Positions 1 through 9,767 of a stretch of DNA of 64,000 nt are shown here, piece by piece. Within the stretch, counting starts at the first letter, position 1. Every line of letters begins with the position of its first letter. Under the pieces are notes generated by a model. It saw nothing but the letters and a program-made list of their open reading frames with translations, had not been told where the DNA came from and made no database searches. Location of the stretch: contig CALTTH010000018.1 in assembly GCA_943908365.1 (NCBI GenBank), forward strand, positions 1-64,000, written 5' to 3'. The translations under genes and the position numbers were made by a program. Source of the stretch: an uncultured Hyphomicrobiales bacterium (GTDB lineage: Bacteria; Pseudomonadota; Alphaproteobacteria; Rhizobiales; Rhizobiaceae).

Positions 1-2
1 GC

Positions 3-3000
3 GCTGTCGTCTACAACTACTATGCCCACCACCATGGCATGTCGATTGCCGCTGTCGCCAACGTCGCTTTCGATGGTTTCCTGCGTGAACTTTTCCACGC
101 CGATCCGGTGATCGAAGCGGCCGAACTTCTGCTGCAGGAAAAAGCACCGCGCGAAGTGCCGGTGATGAGCGCCAAGTACGAACCGGAAACACCCGGCAAG
201 GAACAGGCCGATCTTCTGCGCGCCGAAATCCGCACTGTCACCGATCCCGCCATCCGCGACCGCGACGTTGTGTTCCTGTCGAATGGTCACTACTCGACGA
301 TGCTGACGGCAACCGGTGCCGGTTATTCCAAGTGGAACGGCCAGGCGGTTTCGCGCTGGAAGGCCGATCCGACGGAAGACCGTTGGGGCACCTTCCTGTT
401 CCTGCGTGATACCACGACCGGACAATGGTGGAGTGCGACAGCCGAACCCCGTGTCGCCGAAGGCGAAACGACGAAGACTGTCTTCATGGACGACCGTGCG
501 GAATTCCACAAAACCGTGGGCGATCTGCAGAGCGTCGTGGAGTGCATCGTTGCCACCGAGCATGATGCCGAAGGCCGCCGCATCACGCTTCTGAACGTCG
601 GTACGGAAGATCGCTTCATCGAAGTGACCTCCTATCTTGAGCCGGTCATCGGCAAGGAAGATGACGACAACGCCCATCCGCTCTTCTCGCGCATGTTCGT
701 GCAGACGGAGATCGGCAAGCGCGGGGACGTCATCCGCGCATGGCGCAACAAGCGCTCACCAAGCGAGCCCGGCACCATCATCGCCCATCTGGCGGCCGAC
801 AATGCCGGCTCGTCGCGCGCGACCGAATACGAGACCGATCGTGCCAAGTTCATCGGTCGCGGCCGCACTCTTGCGGAGGCGGCAGCCTTCGATCACGGTG
901 CCTCGCTCTCCAATTCGGATGGCTTCACGCTCGATCCGATTCTGTCGCTGCGCCGCGTCGTTCGCGTGCCTGCGGGCAAGAAGGTCAGCGTGATCTTCTG
1001 GACGATCGCGGCCCCTGGTCGTGAGGATGTCGACAAGGCCATCGATCGTTACCGCCATCCGGATGCCTTTGCCCATGAACTCGTTCATGCGTGGACGCGC
1101 ACCCAGGTGCAGATGCGCCATGTAGGCGTCACCTCGCAGCAGGCAGCAGCCTTCCAGCATCTCGGTCGTTATCTTGTCTACCCGGACATGCATCTGCGCG
1201 CAGATGCCGAAACGCTCAAGACCGGGCTTGCCTCGCAGCGTTCGCTCTGGTCGCTGGCCATCTCCGGTGACTTCCCGATCTTTGCGCTGCGCATCAATGA
1301 CGACATGGACATGGATATCGTCCGTGAGGCGTTGAGCGCGCATGAATATCTGCGCTCGCGCGGCGTGATCTTTGATCTCGTCATCGTCAATGAACGCGCA
1401 GCATCCTATGCGCAGGACATGCAGCATGCGCTGGATCACATTTCCGAAGCGCAGCGCCGTATCAACCCAGCAGATGGCGGTCGCCCGCATGTCTTCTCGG
1501 TGCGCCGCGACCTGATGGATGAGGAAACCTGGGCAGCCCTTCTCGCCGCCTCGCGCGTCGTGCTTCATGTGCGCAACGGCAAGATCGTCGATCAGGTCAA
1601 CCGCGCCGTGTCGCTGTTTGCCGCCAATCGTGGACCGGATAGCGCCAATACGGCTCTCGCCCGCGTGCCCGCGCCGGCCTATCCGGTTGCCGATCCCGTC
1701 GAGGACACCAACGATCTCGATTTCTGGAACGGTTTTGGTGGCTTTACCAAGGATGGCCGCGAATACGTCGTCCGGCTCAATCGTGGCCAGGCGACCCCGC
1801 ATCCATGGATCAACGTCATCTCCAATGAGAAATTCGGCTTCCATATCTCGGCAGAAGGCGCTGGCTTTACCTGGAGCCGCAATTCGCGTGATTACCAGCT
1901 GACGCCATGGACGAATGATCCGGTCACCAACCGTCCGGGTGAGGCGATCTATGTCGCCGATGCCGAAAGCGGCAAGATCCATTCGCCATTTGCTGCCATC
2001 GGTCGCAACCCGGAAGCGGTCTTCGAAGCCCGTCACGGCCTTGGCTATTCCACCTTCCGCAGCGTGGATGATGGTCTCGACATAGAGGTGACGCAAACGG
2101 TCGATCGCGAAAAGCCGGTGAAGCTCTCGCGCCTGACGATCCGCAACGTCGGAACGCAGAACCGCCGCCTGAAGACCTATGGCTATGTCGAATGGGTGCT
2201 GGGCAACAATCCGCAGAAGTCTGCGCCATTCATTCTCAGCAGCCATGATGAGGAAACCGGGGCGCTGTTTGCCTCCAACCCCTATAGCATCGACTATAAT
2301 GAGAGAACGTCGTTTCTGTCGCTCGATGGACCATCGACCAGCTTTACAACCAGCAAGCGGGAATTCATTGGTCGTTTCGGCACCATCAATGCACCGCAGG
2401 CCGTCGTCACAGGTGCTACCCTTTCGGGCAGTACGGAGCTTGATGGCGCGCCTTGCGCGGCATTGATGCAGGAGATCCACCTGAAGCCGGGTGAAGAACG
2501 CCATGTGCTGTTCTATCTTGGCGATGCCGATACGGCGGATGAAGCCCGTATGCTGGTAAATGATATCCGCAACGCGGATTTCGACGCCGTGCTTCAGGCC
2601 AACAAGGATTTCTGGAAGGGCTTTACCGGCCAGTTGCAGGTCTCGACGCCGGATGCCGGCTTCAACCATCTGGTCAACACCTGGCTGCCCTATCAGGCCT
2701 TCTCCTGCCGCATCCTGGCGCGTACAGCTTTCTACCAGTCGAGCGGTGCCTTCGGCTTCCGCGACCAGTTGCAGGATACGCTTGCCTTCCTGCTCTACCA
2801 GCCGGATCTTGCCCGTGCGCAGATCATCCGCGCTGCCGGTCGTCAGTTCGTAGAAGGCGACGTCCAGCATTGGTGGCTGCCGCTGACCGGTGCCGGCGTT
2901 CGCACCACGATCTCCGACGACGTGGTGTGGCTTGCCTACGCGACCTACCAGTACCTAGCGACGACTGGCGACAAGGCGATCCTCGAGGAGGATATTCCGT

Positions 3001-4082
3001 TCCTCAAGGGTGCGGCCCTGATGCCGGGCCAGCATGATGCCTTCTTCCAGCCGGAAACGAGCGAGAGAACCGGAAGCCTCTATGAGCATGTGGCGCTGGC
3101 GCTTGATCTTGCCATCCATCGCACTGGCGAAAACGGTCTTCCGTTGATGCTCGGCGGGGACTGGAACGACGGCATGAACCTCGTTGGTATCGGTGGCAAG
3201 GGGACCAGCGTCTGGCTTGGCTGGTTCCTGGCCGGCACGCTGCGCGACTTCATCGCCATCGCCGAGGAACGCCGCGATCTCGACCGCGTGGAACGGTGGA
3301 AGACGCACCGCGACAAGCTGCGTGCGGCGCTCGAAACCGCGGGCTGGGACGGTGACTATTACCGTCGTGGCTATTTCGACGACGGCACGCCGCTCGGCTC
3401 CTCCTCCAGTGAGGAGTGCCAGATCGATTCGCTTGGACAAAGCTGGAGCGTGCTTTCCGGCGAAGGCGAGGCCGATCGTTCGCAGCAGGCCATGAATGCG
3501 GTGATGAGCAAGCTGGTGGACGAGGATCTCGGCATCATCCGCCTCTTCACACCGGCTTTCAGCCGCACGCCGCACAATCCCGGCTACATCAAGGGGTATC
3601 CGCCGGGCGTCCGTGAAAATGGCGGTCAGTACACCCATGCCGCAACATGGGTGGTGCTGGCGCTTGCCAAGCTCGGACGCAGCGAGGATGCATGGAAGTG
3701 CTTCTCGATGCTGAGCCCCGTCAACCATGCGCTCAATCGCGAGGCATCCGAAACCTACCGTGTCGAGCCCTATGTGGTGACGGCGGATGTCTATGGCGAA
3801 AATGCCTATGCCGGGCGGGGTGGCTGGAGCTGGTATACGGGCTCTGCCGGCCTGCTCTACCGCGCGGCGGTCGAAGGCATCCTCGGCATCACCCGTCACG
3901 GCGGCAAGCTGCATATCGCGCCTTCGCTGCCGGAAGCCTGGGATGGTTTCTCCGTCCAGGTCACGATCGACGGCACTGCCCGTGACGTCTCGGTTAAGCG
4001 CACCGCAGGCTCTTCGGACATCGCTGTTACGATCGACGGCAAACCGGTCAAGAGCACAGATCGCGCCATCCCGTTCGACTGA
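3..4082 (+). CDS. chvB: Cyclic beta-1,2-glucan synthase, C-terminal part (5' end outside window)
   Basis: Inner-membrane enzyme that makes periplasmic cyclic beta-1,2-glucan, needed for osmoadaptation and host interaction in rhizobia and agrobacteria. The frame is open from base 3 (AVVYNYYAHHHGMS...), so the ATG at 39 is internal and the gene is cut by the window edge. About 1,359 codons remain of a family that is normally near 2,800 residues. This part holds the glycoside-phosphorylase-like (GH94-type) region. The motif GGDWNDGMN (about 3153-3179) carries the catalytic Asp of that family. In Brucella Cgs this C-terminal region controls ring size by phosphorolysis (family knowledge). The GT84 glucosyltransferase and membrane segments would lie upstream. 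It converges on yggS across a bidirectional terminator. Confidence 0.95.
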   Translation, partial: AVVYNYYAHHHGMSIAAVANVAFDGFLRELFHADPVIEAAELLLQEKAPREVPVMSAKYEPETPGKEQADLLRAEIRTVTDPAIRDRDVVFLSNGHYSTMLTATGAGYSKWNGQAVSRWKADPTEDRWGTFLFLRDTTTGQWWSATAEPRVAEGETTKTVFMDDRAEFHKTVGDLQSVVECIVATEHDAEGRRITLLNVGTEDRFIEVTSYLEPVIGKEDDDNAHPLFSRMFVQTEIGKRGDVIRAWRNKRSPSEPGTIIAHLAADNAGSSRATEYETDRAKFIGRGRTLAEAAAFDHGASLSNSDGFTLDPILSLRRVVRVPAGKKVSVIFWTIAAPGREDVDKAIDRYRHPDAFAHELVHAWTRTQVQMRHVGVTSQQAAAFQHLGRYLVYPDMHLRADAETLKTGLASQRSLWSLAISGDFPIFALRINDDMDMDIVREALSAHEYLRSRGVIFDLVIVNERAASYAQDMQHALDHISEAQRRINPADGGRPHVFSVRRDLMDEETWAALLAASRVVLHVRNGKIVDQVNRAVSLFAANRGPDSANTALARVPAPAYPVADPVEDTNDLDFWNGFGGFTKDGREYVVRLNRGQATPHPWINVISNEKFGFHISAEGAGFTWSRNSRDYQLTPWTNDPVTNRPGEAIYVADAESGKIHSPFAAIGRNPEAVFEARHGLGYSTFRSVDDGLDIEVTQTVDREKPVKLSRLTIRNVGTQNRRLKTYGYVEWVLGNNPQKSAPFILSSHDEETGALFASNPYSIDYNERTSFLSLDGPSTSFTTSKREFIGRFGTINAPQAVVTGATLSGSTELDGAPCAALMQEIHLKPGEERHVLFYLGDADTADEARMLVNDIRNADFDAVLQANKDFWKGFTGQLQVSTPDAGFNHLVNTWLPYQAFSCRILARTAFYQSSGAFGFRDQLQDTLAFLLYQPDLARAQIIRAAGRQFVEGDVQHWWLPLTGAGVRTTISDDVVWLAYATYQYLATTGDKAILEEDIPFLKGAALMPGQHDAFFQPETSERTGSLYEHVALALDLAIHRTGENGLPLMLGGDWNDGMNLVGIGGKGTSVWLGWFLAGTLRDFIAIAEERRDLDRVERWKTHRDKLRAALETAGWDGDYYRRGYFDDGTPLGSSSSEECQIDSLGQSWSVLSGEGEADRSQQAMNAVMSKLVDEDLGIIRLFTPAFSRTPHNPGYIKGYPPGVRENGGQYTHAATWVVLALAKLGRSEDAWKCFSMLSPVNHALNREASETYRVEPYVVTADVYGENAYAGRGGWSWYTGSAGLLYRAAVEGILGITRHGGKLHIAPSLPEAWDGFSVQVTIDGTARDVSVKRTAGSSDIAVTIDGKPVKSTDRAIPFD

Positions 4083-4114
4083 ACGGGGTGCGCCTCGAAG
4101 GCCTCTTCAAAGAA

Positions 4115-4145
4115 AAAGCCACGGCGCTGCAAACGCCGTGGCTTT
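4115..4145. terminator. Bidirectional Rho-independent terminator between chvB and yggS
   Basis: Perfect 12-bp stem (AAAGCCACGGCG paired with CGCCGTGGCTTT), 7-nt loop, with A and T runs at the ends, so it can act on both strands. It lies 32 bp after the chvB stop and 25 bp past the yggS stop. Confidence 0.85.
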
Positions 4146-4170
4146 CTGGTTTTGAGGGTCGTTAAAGGCG

Positions 4171-4830
4171 TCAGCGCGCGCCAAACAGAGCCGACCCAAC
4201 GCGCACGCTGGTAGCACCGAATTCGATTGCCGTCTCGAAATCGCCGGACATGCCCATGGAGAGCTTTTCCACGCCGCATTCCTTGGCGAGTTTTGCCAGC
4301 AGCGCGAAATGCGGACCGGGATTCTCATCGGCTGGCGGAATGCACATCAGGCCCTCAATGGTCAGCTTCAGCTCCTCTCGACACAGCTTGACGAAGGCTG
4401 CGGTCTCGCGTGGATCAAGCCCTGCCTTTTGCGGCTCCAGCCCGGTATTGACCTGCACGTAAAAGCGAATCGCCTTCCCCTGCTTACCGCACTCGTCTGC
4501 AAGCACGCGGGCGATCTTCTCGCGGTCGACGCTTTCGATGACGTCGAACAGCGCCACGGCGTCGGCTGCCTTGTTGGATTGCAGCGGGCCGATCAGATGC
4601 AGCTCGATATCCGGGGTATTGTCCTTCAGCGCCGGCCATTTGCCCTGCGCTTCCTGGACCCGGTTTTCGCCGAAGACTCGCTGGCCGCAATCAATGACCG
4701 GCTGAATGGCGTCACCGTCGAAGGTTTTCGAGACCGCAACCAGAGTGACATCGGCGGCCTTTCGGCCTGCCTTTTCGGCTGTGGTGGCGATCCGCTGCGT
4801 GATGTCGGCAAGACGGGCTTCGATGTCCAT
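4171..4830 (-). CDS. yggS: YggS/PROSC-family pyridoxal phosphate homeostasis protein
   Basis: Cytoplasmic PLP-binding protein of the YggS/PLPBP family, which buffers vitamin B6 and affects amino-acid metabolism; no enzymatic reaction is firmly known. At 219 aa it has the normal size. The PLP lysine is K35 in VAVSKTF. The conserved HLIGPLQSNK strand and the C-terminal phosphate-binding stretch LSMGMSGDFETAIE...VRVGSALFG are present, as in the alanine-racemase-like barrel fold. It stands alone on the minus strand, facing away from leuS. The 299-bp gap upstream carries a palindromic repeat. Confidence 0.93.
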   Translation of the reverse strand: MDIEARLADITQRIATTAEKAGRKAADVTLVAVSKTFDGDAIQPVIDCGQRVFGENRVQEAQGKWPALKDNTPDIELHLIGPLQSNKAADAVALFDVIESVDREKIARVLADECGKQGKAIRFYVQVNTGLEPQKAGLDPRETAAFVKLCREELKLTIEGLMCIPPADENPGPHFALLAKLAKECGVEKLSMGMSGDFETAIEFGATSVRVGSALFGAR

Positions 4831-4870
4831 GGGAGGCCTCTGTTCTATCTTAAGGACGATCTGCTCGTCC

Positions 4871-4980
4871 TACAGCATCGGCCCGAAAATCGGAATCGAT
4901 TTTCGGAAAGCACGATGCGTAGATCAAAGAAGATAGAGCGTCCTTTGTGCGTCCAATAGGACGCACGGCGCTCTAAAGCG
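4871..4980. repeat. Intergenic palindromic repeat, family A, copy 1
   Basis: Two palindromes in tandem. The first has arms CCGAAAATCG/CGATTTTCGG (4883-4892 and 4897-4906). The second has nested arms AGAGCG/CGCTCT and GTGCGTCC/GGACGCAC around 4935-4974, with the core GTCCAATAGGAC. Related copies are at 21658-21754 and 52973-53073, and a partial one at 23270-23320. It fills most of the gap between yggS and leuS, where I see no gene. It resembles rhizobial mosaic intergenic elements (inference). Confidence 0.8.
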
Positions 4981-5129
4981 GGTGGCGCTTTATGCCAAGC
5001 ATGATTGTCACCATTTAAGCGCTGTATTCCAAGTTTGCGCCCCCTAACGCCCTGCAAAACTTGACGCATCGGTCGTTTCATGGTGAAGGTCACCGCGCAT
5101 TACCCCCTCGATACCCGGATTTCAGAAGT

Positions 5130-7760
5130 ATGGCCATCGAACGTTATAATCCTCGCGACGCCGAGCCGCGCTGGCAGCAGCAATGGAACGAAGACAAGGT
5201 CTTCGTCACAGACAATAGCGACAGCCGCGAGAAATATTACGTCCTTGAGATGTTCCCGTACCCGTCAGGTCGCATTCATATGGGCCATGTGCGCAACTAT
5301 GCGATGGGCGATGTGGTTGCCCGTTACAAGCGGGCGCGCGGCTATAACGTGCTGCATCCCATGGGATGGGATGCCTTCGGCATGCCGGCGGAAAACGCGG
5401 CCATGCAGAACAAGGTTCACCCGAAGGATTGGACCTACCAGAACATAGCCACCATGCGTGGCCAACTGAAGTCCATGGGACTGTCGCTGGACTGGAGCCG
5501 TGAATTTGCAACCTGCGACGTGGATTACTACCACCGTCAGCAGTCGCTGTTCATCGACTTCATGCAGAAGGGTCTGGTCTATCGCAAGCAGTCCAAGGTC
5601 AACTGGGACCCAGTCGACCACACGGTTCTGGCCAACGAACAGGTGATCGACGGTCGCGGCTGGCGCTCTGGCGCGCTGGTAGAGCAGCGTGAGCTGACGC
5701 AATGGTTCTTCCGCATCACCGATTTCAGCCAGGACCTGCTGGATTCGCTGGACGAGCTGGATCAGTGGCCGGAAAAAGTCCGGCTGATGCAGAAGAACTG
5801 GATCGGCAAGTCGGAAGGCCTGTCATTGCGTTGGCAGACGGTAGCGGCCACGGCGCCGGAAGGTTTTAACGACATCACAGTTTACACGACGCGCCCAGAC
5901 ACGCTGTTTGGCGCTTCCTTCCTGGCCATTGCTGCCGACCATCCCTTGGCGAAAGCTTTGGCTGAAAAGAATGCCGAGATTGCCGAGTTCTGCGACGAAT
6001 GCCGTCGTCAGGGCACGTCTCTGGCTGCGCTGGAAACCGCTGAGAAGCGCGGCATGGATACCGGCGTCAAGGTTGTCCATCCGCTGGATTCGTCCTGGGA
6101 ACTGCCGGTCTATATCGCCAACTTCGTGCTGATGGATTACGGCACCGGCGCGATCTTCGGTTGCCCTTCGGGCGACCAGCGCGACCTGGACTTTGCCCGT
6201 AAATACGGCCTGCCGGTCGTTCCGGTCGTCATGCCGGAAGATGGCGATGCGGCGAGCTTCACGGTTGGCGATACGGCCTATGTCGATGACGGCGTGATGA
6301 TCAATTCCCGCTTCCTTGACGGCATGAAGACCACGGACGCTTTCGAGGCCGTCGTAACGAAGCTGTCGCAGCAGGTTCTGGGCAATGCCCCACAGGCCGA
6401 ACGCAAGGTGAATTTCCGCTTGCGCGACTGGGGCATTTCCCGTCAGCGCTATTGGGGCTGCCCGATCCCGGTCATCCATTGCGAAGTCTGTGGCGTCGTT
6501 CCCGTTCCGAAGAAGGACCTGCCAGTCAAGCTGCCCGATGACGTCACTTTCGATGTGCCTGGCAACCCGCTCGATCGTCATCCGACCTGGCGTCACGTCG
6601 CATGCCCGCAATGCGGTCACGATGCGCGGCGCGAAACCGACACGATGGATACCTTTGTCGATTCCAGCTGGTACTTCACCCGCTTTACCGCACCGTGGGA
6701 AGATCAGCCGACCGACCCCAAGGTCGCCAATCGCTGGCTGCCGGTTGATCAGTATATTGGCGGCATCGAGCACGCGATCCTGCATCTGCTCTATTCGCGC
6801 TTCTTCACCCGCGCGATGAAGGAAACCGGCCATGTGGACGTGAAGGAGCCCTTCAAGGGCCTCTTCACCCAGGGCATGGTGGTGCATGAGACCTATCGCC
6901 TGGGCGAGGGCCAGAGCGGGCAGTGGATCGTGCCCTCCGACATCCGCATCGAGGAGGTGGACGGCAAGCGCCGCGCCTACATGCTGGAAAGCGGCGAAGA
7001 GGTTGCCATCGGCTCCATCGAGAAGATGTCGAAGTCGAAGAAAAACGTGGTCGATCCGGACGATATCATTGCCTCTTACGGCGCCGATACCGCGCGCTTC
7101 TTCGTACTGTCCGATAGTCCACCGGATCGCGACGTGATCTGGTCGGAAGCCGGTGTCGAAGGTGCGCATCGTTTTGTCCAGCGCGTTTGGCGCATCATCG
7201 GCGAAGCCGCCGACGAACTGAAGGCTGTCAATGCAGCGCCGGCGACGGCAGGCGAGGGGTTGGCGATGTCCAAGGCCGCTCACAAGACGCTGAAGGCTGT
7301 GCAGGACGATCTGGACAAGCTTGCCTTCAACAAGGCGATCGCCCGTATCTACGAACTGGTCAACACGCTGGCGGGCCCGCTGTCTGAGGTTGCCAGCGGC
7401 AACAAGGACAACGAGGTAAAGGCTGCGGCGCGCGATGCGGTGGAAATCCTCATCCGCATGATTGCGCCGATGACGCCGCATCTGGCGGAGGAATGCTGGA
7501 AGGTTCTCGGCAATTCCGGTCTGGTCGCACAGGCGGCATGGCCGGTTTTCGTGCCTGCGCTCGTCGAAGAAAACGAGGTTGTCCTGCCGATCCAGATCAA
7601 CGGCAAGAAGCGTGGCGAATTGACAATCGCCCGCGATGCGGATCAAGATACCGTCCGCGCCGCCGTGCTGGAACTGGATGCCGTCAAGGCGGCACTCGCC
7701 GGTTCAGAGCCGAAGAAGATCATCGTGGTTCCACAAAGGATCGTGAACATTGTTGTTTGA
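5130..7760 (+). CDS. leuS: Leucyl-tRNA synthetase
   Basis: Class I aminoacyl-tRNA synthetase that charges tRNA-Leu in the cytoplasm. The HIGH-type motif is HMGH at residues 50-53, inside YPSGRIHMGHVRNYAMGD, and KMSKS is at residues 632-636. Between them lies the CP1 editing domain with its T-rich TTRPDT motif, and the C-terminal anticodon-binding domain follows. I start at the ATG at 5130 (MAIERYNPRDAEPRWQ), the usual rhizobial N terminus. An upstream in-frame start at 5061 would add 23 atypical residues. The product is 876 aa. lptE begins inside its last codons and holA follows, giving a leuS-lptE-holA transcription unit. Confidence 0.97.
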   Translation: MAIERYNPRDAEPRWQQQWNEDKVFVTDNSDSREKYYVLEMFPYPSGRIHMGHVRNYAMGDVVARYKRARGYNVLHPMGWDAFGMPAENAAMQNKVHPKDWTYQNIATMRGQLKSMGLSLDWSREFATCDVDYYHRQQSLFIDFMQKGLVYRKQSKVNWDPVDHTVLANEQVIDGRGWRSGALVEQRELTQWFFRITDFSQDLLDSLDELDQWPEKVRLMQKNWIGKSEGLSLRWQTVAATAPEGFNDITVYTTRPDTLFGASFLAIAADHPLAKALAEKNAEIAEFCDECRRQGTSLAALETAEKRGMDTGVKVVHPLDSSWELPVYIANFVLMDYGTGAIFGCPSGDQRDLDFARKYGLPVVPVVMPEDGDAASFTVGDTAYVDDGVMINSRFLDGMKTTDAFEAVVTKLSQQVLGNAPQAERKVNFRLRDWGISRQRYWGCPIPVIHCEVCGVVPVPKKDLPVKLPDDVTFDVPGNPLDRHPTWRHVACPQCGHDARRETDTMDTFVDSSWYFTRFTAPWEDQPTDPKVANRWLPVDQYIGGIEHAILHLLYSRFFTRAMKETGHVDVKEPFKGLFTQGMVVHETYRLGEGQSGQWIVPSDIRIEEVDGKRRAYMLESGEEVAIGSIEKMSKSKKNVVDPDDIIASYGADTARFFVLSDSPPDRDVIWSEAGVEGAHRFVQRVWRIIGEAADELKAVNAAPATAGEGLAMSKAAHKTLKAVQDDLDKLAFNKAIARIYELVNTLAGPLSEVASGNKDNEVKAAARDAVEILIRMIAPMTPHLAEECWKVLGNSGLVAQAAWPVFVPALVEENEVVLPIQINGKKRGELTIARDADQDTVRAAVLELDAVKAALAGSEPKKIIVVPQRIVNIVV

Positions 7761-8298
7761 TGCCTATTCCAGATGGGGCCGCATAGCAGCCGCAGTGTCT
7801 GTCGTCGTTTTGTCCGGTGCGCTTGCAGGCTGCCAGGTTCGCCCGCTCTATAGCGTGGAATCGGGAACGCGTGAGAAGCTGGCTTCCGTCAGCTTTTCGT
7901 CTGCTGGCGACCGCATCACGCAGGAGGTCCGCAACCACCTTATTTTCCTCGCCTATGGCGGCGAGGGAGCGCCCGTGAAGACCGATTACGAGGTCAAGCT
8001 GGTTGTTTCTTCAAGCGCCAGCTCCACCGAGGTGACGAACGACACAAGCCTGTCGGTCGGCAAGAGCAACTATGACGGTCCTTATCCGGGCCGCGTGACG
8101 ATGACCGGCCAATATGTGCTGACGCGTATGTCCGATGGACAGGTGCTGCGGTCGGCAAAGCGTACCGTCACCGCTATGCTCGACCTGCCGCAGCAGGAAT
8201 TCGCCAAGATCCGCGCGGTCCGTGATGGTGAAAACCGCGCGGCGCGTGAGCTGGCAGAGATCATCCGCACGGACATCGCCGCCACGCTCAGCCGATAA
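7750..8298 (+). CDS. lptE: LPS-assembly lipoprotein LptE
   Basis: Outer-membrane lipoprotein that plugs LptD and helps insert lipopolysaccharide. The N terminus is a short lipoprotein signal with a hydrophobic stretch and lipobox LAGC, lipidated Cys at residue 28 counted from 7750. The rest is a roughly 150-aa globular domain typical of the short, weakly conserved alphaproteobacterial LptE. The start is TTG at 7750 or 7753, overlapping the leuS stop (7758-7760), which suggests translational coupling; no ATG is available before the signal sequence. holA follows after 9 bp. The assignment rests on the lipobox, the size and the conserved leuS-lptE-holA order. Confidence 0.85.
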   Translation: MLFDAYSRWGRIAAAVSVVVLSGALAGCQVRPLYSVESGTREKLASVSFSSAGDRITQEVRNHLIFLAYGGEGAPVKTDYEVKLVVSSSASSTEVTNDTSLSVGKSNYDGPYPGRVTMTGQYVLTRMSDGQVLRSAKRTVTAMLDLPQQEFAKIRAVRDGENRAARELAEIIRTDIAATLSR

Positions 8299-8307
8299 GC
8301 TGCGATC

Positions 8308-9345
8308 ATGACGGAAATCAAGTCCCATGAATTCGAGCGCTTCGCCGACAATCCGGCGGAGCGTTTTCGCATTTTCGTTCTCTATGGGCCGGACCGCGGG
8401 CTGGTCTCGGAACGTGCGGCGGTGATTGCCGCGAAGACCGGCATCGACTCCAATGATGCCTTCGCTTCGCTGAAGCTTGCCGTTACCGACCTTCAGGGCG
8501 ACCCTGGGCGGCTTCTGGACGAGGTGAATGCCATTGGCCTGTTCGGTGGAGAAAAGCTCGTCTGGGTCAAGGGTGCGGCCAATGAGAAGCCGTTGGTCGA
8601 TGCGCTTCAGGTCCTGGCCGATAATCCGCCGGAATCCAGCTTTCTCATCATCGAGGCGGGCGATCTGAAAAAGGGCACCGGCCTTCGCAAGATCGCCGAG
8701 CCGTCCAGGTCCATTGCTGCCATTCCCTGCTATGCGGATGATGCGAGATCGCTGAACACGCTGATCGACCACGAGCTTGCCGATGAAAACTTGAGAATCA
8801 CGCCGGCTGCGCGCCAGCGACTGATCGAATCGCTCGGTGGCGATCGTATCGCCTCGCGCAACGAGGTGAAGAAGCTGGCACTCTATTGCCGCGGCCGGGA
8901 TGTGATCGAGGAAGACGATGTCGCCGCGATTATCGGTGATGCCAGCGCCGTGTCTGCCGACGACGCCGTCGATGCGATCCTGAAGGGCGACCGCAACGGC
9001 TTCTTCCATGCCACGCAGAAGATCATCTCGTCAAAGACGCCGATCTTCCTGGTGCTGCAAGGGTGCCTCCGCCAGTTTCAGCTGCTCGACCAGATGCGGG
9101 CCGAAATGGATGAGAAGAAGCTGCAGGCCGGCCAGGTGATGCAGACGCTCGGGCGCGGCATCCATTTCCGTCGCAAGCCGGTGATTGAGCGTGCGCTGCG
9201 CACATGGCAGCCGGCGGCGATTGCCAGAGAGATGAACCGATTGCAGTCGGCGATCCTGCAAAGCCGCCAGCGTCAAAGCCTGGAGGAAAGCGTCGCACTT
9301 CTGACGCTGCTTGCCACCACGCTGCAGGCGGGCAGGGGCAACTAA
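8308..9345 (+). CDS. holA: DNA polymerase III subunit delta
   Basis: Clamp-loader delta subunit that opens the beta sliding clamp during replication. At 345 aa it has the normal length. The N-terminal RIFVLYGPDRGLVSERA is the degenerate AAA+ start of this family, which lacks a functional Walker A. The LFGGEKLVWVKG segment and the C-terminal collar domain (GCLRQFQLLDQMR...ALRTWQPAAIAREM...) also fit. It begins 9 bp after the lptE stop, is the last gene of the leuS operon, and is followed by a terminator. Confidence 0.95.
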   Translation: MTEIKSHEFERFADNPAERFRIFVLYGPDRGLVSERAAVIAAKTGIDSNDAFASLKLAVTDLQGDPGRLLDEVNAIGLFGGEKLVWVKGAANEKPLVDALQVLADNPPESSFLIIEAGDLKKGTGLRKIAEPSRSIAAIPCYADDARSLNTLIDHELADENLRITPAARQRLIESLGGDRIASRNEVKKLALYCRGRDVIEEDDVAAIIGDASAVSADDAVDAILKGDRNGFFHATQKIISSKTPIFLVLQGCLRQFQLLDQMRAEMDEKKLQAGQVMQTLGRGIHFRRKPVIERALRTWQPAAIAREMNRLQSAILQSRQRQSLEESVALLTLLATTLQAGRGN

Positions 9346-9370
9346 ACTTCCCTTGTGACCGACAGGCAAG

Positions 9371-9405
9371 AAAAAGCCTCCGCGGCGAATGCCGGGAGGC
9401 TTTTT
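9371..9405. terminator. Rho-independent terminator after holA, also facing fdxA
   Basis: Stem AAAAAGCCTCC/GGAGGCTTTTT (9371-9381 and 9395-9405) around a GC-rich internal loop. The T tract on plus and the A tract on minus let it end both convergent transcripts, holA and fdxA. Confidence 0.85.
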
Positions 9406-9428
9406 ATTTGGCACGGGGCTGACTTGTG

Positions 9429-9767
9429 TCAGTCGCCCTTGCCGGGTTCGGCGGAGAAATAGAGGTCGAGCTTGCCTTCGACACCGTCCATCTCCTTGGC
9501 TTCCGGAAGCGGATCGCGCTTGACGGTGATGTTCGGCCAGATGGCAGCGTATTCGGCATTGATCTTCAGCCACTTGTCGAGGCCCGGCTCGGTATCCGGC
9601 TTGATCGCCTCGGCGGGACATTCCGGCTCGCACACGCCGCAATCGATGCATTCGTCGGGATTGATGGCGAGGAAGTTTTCGCCTTCGTAGAAGCAATCCA
9701 CAGGGCAGACTTCGACACAGTCGGTGTATTTGCAGCGAATGCAATTGTCGGTCACGACGTACGTCAT
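9429..9767 (-). CDS. fdxA: Seven-iron ferredoxin FdxA
   Basis: Small electron carrier with one [3Fe-4S] and one [4Fe-4S] cluster. The 112-aa product has cysteines at residues 9, 12, 17, 21, 25, 40, 43, 46 and 50, matching the Azotobacter ferredoxin I pattern (C9/C17/C50 and C21/C40/C43/C46). The long C-terminal extension after the clusters is typical of this family. I chose the ATG at 9767 (MTYVVTDNCIRC); upstream codons give no homologous sequence. It lies 157 bp downstream of the S4-domain gene. Helicase, S4 protein and fdxA in this order are common in Rhizobiales. Confidence 0.95.
   Translation of the reverse strand: MTYVVTDNCIRCKYTDCVEVCPVDCFYEGENFLAINPDECIDCGVCEPECPAEAIKPDTEPGLDKWLKINAEYAAIWPNITVKRDPLPEAKEMDGVEGKLDLYFSAEPGKGD

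Noticed and set aside
756..2870. Long open frame on the minus strand opposite chvB (704 codons)
   Set aside because: Antisense shadow of a high-GC coding region. No recognisable domain, odd composition, and it runs against a well-supported gene.
5823..7646. 607-codon minus frame opposite leuS
   Set aside because: Arg/His/Asp-rich shadow of leuS without a ribosome site or known motif.
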